DNA from: Hyphococcus sp.
GTDB taxonomy: Bacteria; Pseudomonadota; Alphaproteobacteria; Caulobacterales; Parvularculaceae
Direction of reading: 5' to 3'
Assembly: GCA_021604605.1 (NCBI GenBank)
Contig: BQJH01000039.1
Coordinates: 1-15,217, forward strand
Length of the DNA: 15,217 nt
The notes below the pieces were generated by a model. That model saw nothing but the letters and a program-made list of their open reading frames with translations, did not search any database and was not told the origin of the DNA. Numbering within the stretch: position 1 is the stretch's first letter; the number at the start of each line of letters is the position of its first letter. The position numbers were made by a program, and so were the translations under genes. Positions 6,496-12,770 of the stretch are shown here, piece after piece.

Positions 6496-7053
6496 GTGAA
6501 CAGTGTGGGAGGTGAAAAGTTTTGGACGTGGTCGCTGGAACATTATGCTCGTGACGGCGTGGAGCCGCTTCTGCTTAATCTGCAGGAGGACTTTCAAGCC
6601 GATATCAATATCCTGCTCTGGTTATGCTGGAGCGCTGAAGATTTTGAAACGGCGCCCGATCTGGTGATTCGAAAAGCCATCGAGCAAACCTTTGGCTTAA
6701 ACCAAAACGTGACCCAACGTCTGCGCAGTGCGCGCCAATTTTTAAAAACCTGGCATGGCGGCGCCTCATCCAATGATGCTTCAATATTGCGCGCGCATAT
6801 AAAAGACATTGAGCTTGAGGCGGAAAAGGTCGAGCAAGCATTGCTTGAAAGTTTGGCCAGAGAGTCCCTTTCGGTTCTTAGCCCGGGAGATCGTCATAAT
6901 GCCGCTGACCGAGCCCTGCATAACTTGATGGCCTACACGGCCATCACAGGGATCAGCCGCAAGAATGGGTTTTCCTCTACATTGCTAAAAACCCTGATCG
7001 GCCATATCTTTAGCAACACAGACGGCGCGGTTATACGTAAAAAGGGAACTTAG
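6496..7053 (+). CDS. TIGR02444 family protein (DUF2390)
   Basis: A 185-residue protein. The first 80 residues fit the TIGR02444 pattern: FWTWSLEHYARDGVEPLLLNLQEDFQADINILLWLCW. This is the helical segment with conserved Trp-Ser-Leu, the Gly-Val and the Leu-Gln-x-x-x-x-x-x-x-Asn block. The middle is a charged helix (ILRAHIKDIELEAEKVEQALLE), and the tail is basic. The family's function is unknown. The start is GTG 6496, with GAGGA (6485-6489) 6 nt before it. One nucleotide separates its stop from the next ATG, so translation of the DUF465 gene behind it is probably coupled. Confidence 0.85.
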   Translation: MNSVGGEKFWTWSLEHYARDGVEPLLLNLQEDFQADINILLWLCWSAEDFETAPDLVIRKAIEQTFGLNQNVTQRLRSARQFLKTWHGGASSNDASILRAHIKDIELEAEKVEQALLESLARESLSVLSPGDRHNAADRALHNLMAYTAITGISRKNGFSSTLLKTLIGHIFSNTDGAVIRKKGT

Positions 7054-7054
7054 A

Positions 7055-7357
7055 ATGAGCGATGGCGAACCGCCTTTTGATGATCTGAGCCGGTCAAGCA
7101 TCGGCGTAGATTTAATGGACGGCCAACGCTTCACCGCCCGTGAAGAGGACTTTACCGGCGCCAATGACGAAGCTTTAGCGATCCGTCTCGCTGCGCTGGA
7201 AGAAGATCATCGGGATCTCGACGCAGCCATTACAGCCCTCGAGGTTTCATCGCCCTATGAGCGGCTTTCCATTGCGCGCCTCAAAAAGAAAAAACTCCAC
7301 TTAAAAGATAGTATACAGAAGATCAAAGACCAGATGCTGCCTGACATCATCGCGTAA
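7055..7357 (+). CDS. YdcH family protein (DUF465) with N-terminal extension
   Basis: A 100-residue protein whose last 60 residues are a DUF465 helical hairpin: LEEDHRDLDAAITALE, then SPYERLSIARLKKKKLHLKDSIQKI. This matches the short paralogue at 6081-6263 in the H-x-x-L-x-AAI and LK-x-KKL-x-x-KD positions. The first 40 residues are acidic and probably disordered, and are not found in the paralogue. The ATG is 1 nt after the TIGR02444 stop, with AAGGGA inside the end of that gene as ribosome site. It converges with the GGDEF gene at a distance of 26 nt. Confidence 0.87.
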   Translation: MSDGEPPFDDLSRSSIGVDLMDGQRFTAREEDFTGANDEALAIRLAALEEDHRDLDAAITALEVSSPYERLSIARLKKKKLHLKDSIQKIKDQMLPDIIA

Positions 7358-7383
7358 TTGACGCTAGCCTTTAGTCGGGTCCA

Positions 7384-8091
7384 TCACTTGCGTTTTTTCG
7401 CCTCATACATGGCGCTGTCGGCAATCTCCATCGCTTGCTCAGCGGAATAACCTTTTTCAATTTCAACAGCGCCCCAGGATATCCGCGCTGTCATCGCCTG
7501 ATCCTTAAAGAGAATCGGCGATGCGGCAATTAATTCAGCCACCTCGCGTGCCTTCATTTCCGCTTGCTCTTGGCCGGTTTGAAACAACAACACACCGAAC
7601 TCATCGCCGCCCAGCCGAGCGACAGCATCTGTCTGGCGGATATTCGCTTCAATCAAAGCCGCAACATGCATCAACGCCGCATCGCCTGCACCATGGCCCA
7701 TCGTGTCATTGATGATTTTCAGATCATTCAAGTCGATAAACACCAAGCTGGCTTTCATGCCATGGCGAGCAATCATCGCCAGCGCTTTATCCAACTCACG
7801 CGCGAAAGCCCTGCGATTTAAGATATTCAATAATGGATCACGATCAGCAAGTTTCTCCAGCTCACCCAGCCGATTTTTGGTTTCCGCAAGTTCCGTGCGG
7901 AGGTCCTGCATATCATTGATGAGCGACAGGAGCGCTTTCCTGACCCGCGGCGTTAACTCCGCTTCAGGGATTCCCATCAACACAACTTTATCAGATGGGG
8001 CGCTTCCCTTCGCGGCGGTAAGAGGGCGGGCTTTGCCTTTTTCACCGACACGAGAAAGACGCGCCGGGCGAGTCGTATCACCGATCTTCAT
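7384..8091 (-). CDS. Diguanylate cyclase (GGDEF domain), soluble
   Basis: Makes cyclic di-GMP from two GTP. The 235-residue protein has a basic, disordered N-terminus (1-35), a helical or coiled-coil segment (about 46-80: VRKALLSLINDMQDLRTELAETKNRLGELEK) that could drive dimerisation, and a C-terminal GGDEF domain starting at RDPLLNILNRRAF. The active site GGDEF is intact at 161-165, and the metal-binding Asp120 lies in FIDLNDLK. An allosteric I-site, RQTD, is present at 152-155, five residues before GGDEF, so product inhibition is expected. There is no signal peptide, membrane helix or recognised sensor domain. The start ATG has AAGG about 9 nt upstream. A hairpin, AGCGCA (8120-8125) with TGCGCT (8129-8134), lies in its leader. 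Placement beside DUF465 and purE genes recurs in alphaproteobacteria. Confidence 0.93.
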   Translation of the reverse strand: MKIGDTTRPARLSRVGEKGKARPLTAAKGSAPSDKVVLMGIPEAELTPRVRKALLSLINDMQDLRTELAETKNRLGELEKLADRDPLLNILNRRAFARELDKALAMIARHGMKASLVFIDLNDLKIINDTMGHGAGDAALMHVAALIEANIRQTDAVARLGGDEFGVLLFQTGQEQAEMKAREVAELIAASPILFKDQAMTARISWGAVEIEKGYSAEQAMEIADSAMYEAKKRK

Positions 8092-8567
8092 ATTTCTGGC
8101 CTTGCCGTCATGCTCTTAGAGCGCATTCTGCGCTGTCCCCTGTCTTCACGTTCGAGCTTACCTTTATTTGCTGTAAGCGCGATAAAAATTTTACTTGGTC
8201 ATCTCTATGACAGAAAATGCTAAATCAGCGTCTCTAAACACATTCAAAAGTCCTGCTTACGCCTCAAACCCATAACTACTCGATTCGGCGCGAGCGCGGC
8301 ACGGTTCACCGCTTCGCTCTTGAGAGAGCCTGCACAGCGCCCCATCTTGTGAGGGCGGATCAGGTCGCCCATTAGTCCCCTTCTGAAGCGGCCGGCTCCC
8401 GCGTCCGGTGTGAGGAGGCGTTCGTCATGCGCCCCCCGTCTGTTAGACGACGTCTCCTCATTTCCGCCCTTCCTACATATTTTATGCTCTACTTGCCTCG
8501 CTATTTCTTGCTCCAAGGGCGATGCCTGCTATAAGCGCCGCTTCTTTTCTCGCCGGAGCAATGTCAA
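8092..8567. other. 476-nt intergenic region with strong secondary structure; possible ncRNA
   Basis: No convincing protein gene is seen. The left third is AT-rich and should hold the GGDEF promoter on minus; an inverted repeat GTCAT (8198-8202) / ATGAC (8207-8211) lies there. From about 8280 to 8470 the sequence is GC-rich and structured. There is a hairpin GCTCT (8316-8320) / AGAGC (8325-8329). A long stem pairs 8411-8426 with 8446-8460, with one G-T pair and one bulge. A distant 8-bp pairing joins AGGGCGGA (8352-8359) to TCCGCCCT (8463-8470) and would enclose that stem. This suggests an unassigned structured RNA. 6S RNA is one candidate, but I could not match its bubble. The right end holds the purE promoter. 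Confidence 0.4.
8508..8535 (+). promoter_or_regulatory. Sigma-70-like promoter for purEK
   Basis: TTGCTC (8508-8513) and TATAAG (8530-8535) are spaced by 16 nt, and the predicted transcription start near 8542 lies about 26 nt upstream of the purE ATG. Both hexamers match the consensus at four or five of six positions. Confidence 0.5.
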
Positions 8568-9065
8568 ATGGCTGAAGCCCAGAAAAACCCAATTGTCGGC
8601 GTTATTATGGGCTCTCGCTCAGACTGGCCGGTCATGGCCCGCGCGACGCAGATGCTGGATGCGCTCGGTGTTGCCTATGAGACCAATGTAGTCTCCGCCC
8701 ATCGAACGCCGGACCGCCTCGCTGAGTATGCCAAAACTGCCAAAGCCCGAGGCTTGCAGGTCATTATAGCCGGGGCTGGCGGTGCTGCGCACCTTCCCGG
8801 CATGACGGCCTCGATGACCCCCCTGCCTGTTATTGGTGTGCCGGTGCAATCAAAAGCACTCAAAGGATTAGACAGCTTACTGTCGATTGTTCAGATGCCC
8901 GCGGGCGTGCCCGTTGCAACAGTAGCGATTGGCGAAGCGGGTGCGGCAAATGCCGGGCTGCTTGCCATCTCAATCCTCGCCATCACCGACAATGCATTGG
9001 CCGCCCGCTATGATAATTGGCGAGCAAACCAGACAGACAGTGTTGCTGTAAGTGTTGAAGATTAG
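8568..9065 (+). CDS. purE: N5-carboxyaminoimidazole ribonucleotide mutase, class I PurE
   Basis: Converts N5-CAIR to CAIR in de novo purine synthesis, in the cytoplasm as an octamer. The 165-residue length is normal. The substrate loop GSRSDW is at residues 15-20, and the catalytic SAHRTP follows with His45. Further on are IAGAGGAAHLPGMTAS, VIGVPVQSKALKGLDSLLSIVQMPAGVPVATVAIG and AANAGLLAISILA, all typical of class I PurE that works with PurK. GGAG at 8555-8558 is the ribosome site; another ATG at 8561 is in a different frame. purK follows after 11 nt, so the two form an operon. Confidence 0.98.
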   Translation: MAEAQKNPIVGVIMGSRSDWPVMARATQMLDALGVAYETNVVSAHRTPDRLAEYAKTAKARGLQVIIAGAGGAAHLPGMTASMTPLPVIGVPVQSKALKGLDSLLSIVQMPAGVPVATVAIGEAGAANAGLLAISILAITDNALAARYDNWRANQTDSVAVSVED

Positions 9066-9076
9066 CGCAAAGGCTC

Positions 9077-10192
9077 ATGGCTCAACAAATCAACCATCCT
9101 GACGTCGTAGAACCCGGCGGGGTTATCGGCATTCTTGGCGGCGGCCAGTTGGGTCGGATGCTGGCCATGTCAGCAGCCCAGCTTGGACTTCAAACCCACA
9201 TTTTACGGCCAGATGAGCTTAGCCCGGCGGATGATGTCGCCAGCGCGACAACCAAATCAGCGTACACAGATGAAGCAAAACTATTGGCCTTCGCCGCCGC
9301 GGTCGATGTGATTACCTATGAGTTTGAGAACGTGCCGGCTGCATCCGTAAATTTTCTGACCAGTTCCGGCGCCAAGGTTCGTCCCGGTGTTGCGGCGTTA
9401 GAAAAGGCGCAAGACCGGCTGGTTGAAAAGACTTTCCTCAACGAAATCGGCGCAGCGACAGCGCCATTTTATGCCGTTGATGATCTTGCTTCGCTTGAAG
9501 CGGGGCTAAACCATGTCGGACGCCCTGCAATATTGAAAACGCGCCGCCTTGGCTATGACGGTAAAGGTCAAACGACAATTACCAAGGAAGAACATGATTT
9601 GCCGGGTGCTTTTGAAAAAGCGATCGAGCATGCGTGGGCGGAGATTGGTGCAGCGCCCTCTATCCTTGAAGGTTTTGTTCCTTTCGAACGGGAAATCTCT
9701 ATTATAGGCGCACGTAGTGTCGATGGCGATATACGCTTATATGATGCGGCTGAGAATGTTCATCGTGCGGGCATTTTGAAAACATCCACTGTGCCGGCGA
9801 AGGCATCGGCTGTGACGATTCAGAATGCGCAAGAAATAACCCACAAAATTCTAAATGCTCTCGATTATGTAGGCGTCATCGGGGTTGAATTCTTTATGCT
9901 GAAAGACAGTGGGCTGATCGTCAATGAATTCGCACCACGGGTTCATAATTCCGGGCATTGGACGAGTGACGCGTGTGCTGTTTCACAATTTGAACAGCAC
10001 ATTCGCGCTGTTGCAGGCTGGCCGCTTGGCGACCCTTGCCGTCACTCGGACGCGGTCATGGAAAATCTTATTGGTGATGAAGTAAACGTCTGGCGCACTC
10101 ACGCCGAACAATCAAACCTAAGCGTTCACCTATATGGAAAACGCGAAGCCAGGCCGGGTCGCAAGATGGGCCACATCACAACTATTAAATGA
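9077..10192 (+). CDS. purK: N5-carboxyaminoimidazole ribonucleotide synthase PurK
   Basis: ATP-grasp enzyme that carboxylates AIR to N5-CAIR with bicarbonate and ATP, feeding PurE. It has 371 residues, close to the family norm. The N-terminal pre-ATP-grasp domain has IGILGGGQLGRMLAMSAAQLG. The ATP-grasp core includes ILKTRRLGYDGKGQ and EGFVPFEREISIIGARS, and the metal site lies in IVNEFAPRVHNSGHWTSDAC. The C-terminus carries the usual GDPCRHSDAVMENLIGDE block. ATG 9077 is preceded by AAAGG only 3 nt away, a tight spacing; expression is probably coupled to purE. The gene converges on the COQ9 gene with a 10-nt gap and no clear terminator. Confidence 0.98.
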   Translation: MAQQINHPDVVEPGGVIGILGGGQLGRMLAMSAAQLGLQTHILRPDELSPADDVASATTKSAYTDEAKLLAFAAAVDVITYEFENVPAASVNFLTSSGAKVRPGVAALEKAQDRLVEKTFLNEIGAATAPFYAVDDLASLEAGLNHVGRPAILKTRRLGYDGKGQTTITKEEHDLPGAFEKAIEHAWAEIGAAPSILEGFVPFEREISIIGARSVDGDIRLYDAAENVHRAGILKTSTVPAKASAVTIQNAQEITHKILNALDYVGVIGVEFFMLKDSGLIVNEFAPRVHNSGHWTSDACAVSQFEQHIRAVAGWPLGDPCRHSDAVMENLIGDEVNVWRTHAEQSNLSVHLYGKREARPGRKMGHITTIK

Positions 10193-10202
10193 TAGTTTTT
10201 CT

Positions 10203-10880
10203 CTAGCGCCTCGCCGGATAACGAAGCCGGGCCAGCCATTCTATTGGTTTAGTTGGATCAAGCCCAAGGTCTTTCACCCGCGCTTTGGCCTTTTCAATTT
10301 GCATGACGTTCCCAATCCGATCATTTAAAAACGCATGCGTCGCCGCACGGTCTTCGCTGTCATCGGCAAGCCAGCGCGCAAAAGTAGAGGTCCAAACGCC
10401 GGTTAATATCCCGCGCTTGGAGTAGAAGTTGAAATCTGTGGATTGATCGCCAAGGCCCCGCCAGATTTTGTCAGCGGTTCTCCAACTGAGTGTCGCAGCA
10501 AGAATACTATAGGGCGGGAGCGCCATTAACGCCGCAGCGCGTCGGGCTGCTTCTTTGTGGGCGGCCAGAACATCCAGGCGGGATCGCACGGCAAAGGCGA
10601 CTTTCTCGCGAATCTTCAGGCCGGCAAATTCAGAGGTCTTCATGGCCGCCAGCATCTGCTCATCAGCCATTTCGGACCAATAACGCAACAAATCACGAAT
10701 TCCGGCCGGAAATGCCGCTTTTAAGCTGCTTGGGGTCACTTTTGCCTCTCTTGCTGCGCCATCCAGCATAGAGGATGTCCACCCCTCAAAGGCCGCCAAT
10801 TCAAGCGCTTTGGCGAAAACCGCCTTTCTGACAGGCTCAAACCCATCAATTGGGGCAAAGTCTTCTTTATTATCAGACAT
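10203..10880 (-). CDS. COQ9 family protein, ubiquinone biosynthesis
   Basis: A 225-residue homologue of mitochondrial COQ9, a TetR-like fold protein that binds lipid intermediates and helps the COQ7 hydroxylase in ubiquinone synthesis. The N-terminal helical part resembles a TetR head: AFAKALELAAFEGWTSSMLDGAAREAKV, then AFPAGIRDLLRYWSEMAD. The family's C-terminal part has SWRTADKIWRGLGDQSTDFNFYSKRGILTGVWTSTFARWLAD and ends in the conserved P-x-x-WLARLRYPARR. The match to these blocks separates it from true TetR regulators. AAGG lies about 7 nt before the start on minus. It diverges from rpsU, a pairing common in alphaproteobacteria. Confidence 0.92.
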   Translation of the reverse strand: MSDNKEDFAPIDGFEPVRKAVFAKALELAAFEGWTSSMLDGAAREAKVTPSSLKAAFPAGIRDLLRYWSEMADEQMLAAMKTSEFAGLKIREKVAFAVRSRLDVLAAHKEAARRAAALMALPPYSILAATLSWRTADKIWRGLGDQSTDFNFYSKRGILTGVWTSTFARWLADDSEDRAATHAFLNDRIGNVMQIEKAKARVKDLGLDPTKPIEWLARLRYPARR

Positions 10881-10898
10881 TTGAGGCCTTCGTAGTTA

Positions 10899-10928
10899 TT
10901 GACCGATTGAACACACTTCCCATATAGA
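10899..10928 (+). promoter_or_regulatory. Sigma-70-like promoter for rpsU
   Basis: TTGACC (10899-10904) and TATAGA (10923-10928) are separated by 18 nt, and the predicted start is near 10935. That leaves an rpsU leader of about 140 nt, which contains a hairpin GCCTG (10970-10974) / CAGGC (10982-10986) around CACGAAA. The leader length is more than needed for translation alone and could hold regulation. Confidence 0.55.
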
Positions 10929-11074
10929 CAGCGCTGTTGAGCTTTGGTATAGCCCACATCGCCTCACTTGCCTGCACGAAACAGGCTGCGTGAGCTGTGA
11001 GATTTTCTTGCGTCGCGGCTGCCAACCCGTGGCGTTTTTATTTGAAGAGTTACTTGACGAGGAGGCGAAAAGCC

Positions 11075-11284
11075 TTGGTACAGATTTTTGTCCGCGACAA
11101 TAATGTCGAACAGGCCCTGAAAGCGCTCAAGAAAAAGATGCAGCGCGAAGGGACTTTCCGGGAAATGAAACGCCGGAAATTCTACGAAAAACCGTCTGAA
11201 AAGCGCGCTCGCCAGAAGGCGGAAGCTGTAAGGCGTGCGCGTAAATTGATGCGCAAGCGTCAGCAGCGCGAAGGCGGCATGTAA
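11075..11284 (+). CDS. rpsU: 30S ribosomal protein S21 (bS21), TTG start
   Basis: Small-subunit protein S21, 69 residues, which helps mRNA bind near the anti-Shine-Dalgarno end of 16S rRNA. The conserved run is plain: VQIFVRDNNVEQALKALKKKMQREGTFREMKRRKFYEKPSEKRARQKAEAVRRARKLMRKRQQRE. Family members begin with Met-Val-Gln, and the codon before Val-Gln here is TTG at 11075. A perfect AGGAGG (11060-11065) lies 9 nt upstream, so TTG is the likely start. An in-frame ATG at 10997 would add 26 residues foreign to the family and lacks a ribosome site. An intrinsic terminator follows. The gene diverges from COQ9 and has its own promoter. Confidence 0.95.
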   Translation: MVQIFVRDNNVEQALKALKKKMQREGTFREMKRRKFYEKPSEKRARQKAEAVRRARKLMRKRQQREGGM

Positions 11285-11296
11285 AAAATACCCGAA

Positions 11297-11323
11297 TTGC
11301 CGTCTTTCCTGACGGCAGTTTTT
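11297..11323 (+). terminator. Intrinsic terminator of rpsU
   Basis: TTGCCGTC (11297-11304) pairs with GACGGCAG (11311-11318) around TTTCCT, the outermost pair being T-G. TTTTT follows at 11319-11323. It begins 13 nt after the rpsU stop. Confidence 0.85.
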
Positions 11324-11377
11324 GCGCATAATACCATCTTCAAGTGGTAGATTTCAGTGTATCAGGGGCTTATCGAC

Positions 11378-11497
11378 ATGCGCATTATTACTCTAATTCT
11401 AGCCTTCAGTTTACTTCTCGCCTCCTGTGAGACCGTTAAAGGCGTCGGCAGAGATATTGAGAACACTGGCGAGGCAATCGAAGAAGCTGTCGATTAA
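11378..11497 (+). CDS. Entericidin-family small lipoprotein (39 aa)
   Basis: A 39-residue lipoprotein of entericidin A/B type. Residues 1-16 are a short signal peptide (MRIITLILAFSLLLAS) with the lipobox LASC, so Cys17 would be lipidated. The mature part, CETVKGVGRDIENTGEAIEEAVD, has the family pattern C-x-T-V-K-G-x-G-x-D-I-x-x-x-GEAIE. Enterobacterial EcnA/EcnB act as an antidote/toxin pair, but alphaproteobacterial members usually occur singly with no proven role, as here. AGGGG (11364-11368) stands 9 nt before the ATG. It lies between the rpsU terminator and the MipA-like gene, so it should have its own promoter, which I could not place. Confidence 0.85.
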   Translation: MRIITLILAFSLLLASCETVKGVGRDIENTGEAIEEAVD

Positions 11498-11606
11498 AAC
11501 TGAACTTGCGCCCAATTATCAGCGTAATAGAGCCACAGTTTCTTGTTAATTCATCTATAATTTGCAATTTCCGCTTAATCATAATGCGGTATCGGGAACC
11601 TTACGT

Positions 11607-11634
11607 TTGATTTAGAGGTTATGACCGTTAGAAT
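11607..11634 (+). promoter_or_regulatory. Possible promoter of the MipA/OmpV gene
   Basis: TTGATT (11607-11612) and TAGAAT (11629-11634) are spaced by 16 nt, about 46 nt upstream of the gene's start. Similar AT-rich hexamers occur elsewhere in this gap, so the choice is tentative. Confidence 0.35.
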
Positions 11635-11679
11635 ACCGTATATTTGTTATTTTGCGGGCGAAAGCCGGGGGTCAAGTTG

Positions 11680-12759
11680 ATGTCGCGAAATTATATGATT
11701 GCGAAGTGTATATCTGTCGGATTTGTGGTGTTTTCCTGCACAGCACCTGGCTTCGCACAACAGCGCGTTGATGAGCCTCGATTGAGCCCAATGCTTTTTG
11801 GTGAGACCGAAAAAGAGCGCAGAGAAAAAATCGAGCAGGAAAAGGCTGAACAGGAAGAAGCTCTTAAAATTTCACAAGAGCAAGACAAGGATATGCAGAC
11901 GCTGGATGAGCCACGTTTGCGCCCCCTTATGTTCGGGCCTCAGTCCCTCGATGAATATGATGATCCGAACGCAAACCGGATTACCCTAGGTGAAGAAGAC
12001 GACAATCGCGGCTTCTTCAGCGCTCTTAACTTTTTGGTGCCGGAAACAACTAACCTCAGCATTGGTGTTGGGCCGGTATATGAGCCGGACTATTTTGGCT
12101 CGGATGATTATGAGTTTGATGTAGACCCGCAAGTCTATGTGAAGTTCAGAAACTTCCTGTTTCTGGATGATGACGGATTTGATGTTGCTCTGTTCGGATT
12201 CTCAGGCTTTGCAATCGGCCCAACCCTCAGGTTACGCGCCAGCCGAAAAGAAGACGACAACCCAGCCTTACAAGGGTTGGGCGATGTCGGCACGACATTT
12301 GAGTTTGGCGCCTTTGCGGCGACAACCTTCCTCAATCGATTTGCGGTGAAAGCTAAAGCCCGCCACGGCATCAAAACCGGTCACCGCGGCACGGTTGTTG
12401 ATGCGTATGTGACGGCCCTGCTTTTTCGGACGGATGCCGTTTCACTTTCCGCTACAGCACAAGCCTCATGGGTCGGTAACAACTATGCCGATGCATATTT
12501 CTCCGTGACACCGGAACAGTCACTGGCGTCTGGCGGAAGGCTTGCTGTTTTTGATGCAGACGCCGGTATTCGTGATTTTGGAGTTAGCGCAACCGCCTAT
12601 ATCAACATCTTTGAACGCTGGTCGCTAAATCCTTATGCGACATACACCTACATCTACAATGATTTTGCCGAAACGCCGATCATTCGTGATTTCGGCGACC
12701 GCAAACAGTTCCGCGTCGGCTTTCACCTGATGCGCGAATTTCAGTTTAATTTCGACTGA
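11680..12759 (+). CDS. MipA/OmpV family outer-membrane protein with N-terminal repeat region
   Basis: A 359-residue predicted outer-membrane beta-barrel. Residues 1-26 form a signal peptide ending in GFA before QQ. Residues 27-110 are an extension unusual for the family: the motif DEPRL-x-P-x-x-FG occurs at 31-41 and again at 76-86, separated by a strongly charged, helix-forming Glu/Lys/Gln segment (42-72). The barrel follows from about 115, with NLSIGVGPVYEPDYFGSDDYEFDVDPQVYVKFRNF, the typical MipA entry, and alternating beta strands to the terminal aromatic FQFNFD. MipA in E. coli links murein hydrolases and synthases, and OmpV is a porin-like antigen, so the function here is open. ATG 11680 follows a GGGGG at 8 nt. 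It ends 11 bp from a converging gene. Confidence 0.85.
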   Translation: MSRNYMIAKCISVGFVVFSCTAPGFAQQRVDEPRLSPMLFGETEKERREKIEQEKAEQEEALKISQEQDKDMQTLDEPRLRPLMFGPQSLDEYDDPNANRITLGEEDDNRGFFSALNFLVPETTNLSIGVGPVYEPDYFGSDDYEFDVDPQVYVKFRNFLFLDDDGFDVALFGFSGFAIGPTLRLRASRKEDDNPALQGLGDVGTTFEFGAFAATTFLNRFAVKAKARHGIKTGHRGTVVDAYVTALLFRTDAVSLSATAQASWVGNNYADAYFSVTPEQSLASGGRLAVFDADAGIRDFGVSATAYINIFERWSLNPYATYTYIYNDFAETPIIRDFGDRKQFRVGFHLMREFQFNFD

Positions 12760-12770
12760 TCGTTTAAACG

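Noticed and set aside
8298..8315. GGTTCACC segment resembling a tRNA T-loop
   Set aside because: No acceptor, D or anticodon stems can be formed around it, and it lacks the GTTCRANNC pattern.
8244..8516. Minus-strand 90-aa open frame in the gap before purE
   Set aside because: Arg- and Gly-rich composition, no family resemblance and no clear ribosome site. It is best explained by chance in a GC-rich structured region.
11621..11680. 19-aa frame whose TGA overlaps the MipA-gene ATG (possible leader peptide)
   Set aside because: The purine stretch is only 2 nt from its ATG, and the best promoter guess would start transcription inside the frame.
12761..12770. CGTTTAAACG palindrome between the MipA-like and methyltransferase-like genes
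   Set aside because: Only 10 bp, with no loop for a hairpin and no T-run; too short to support a terminator or a binding site in an 11-bp convergent gap.
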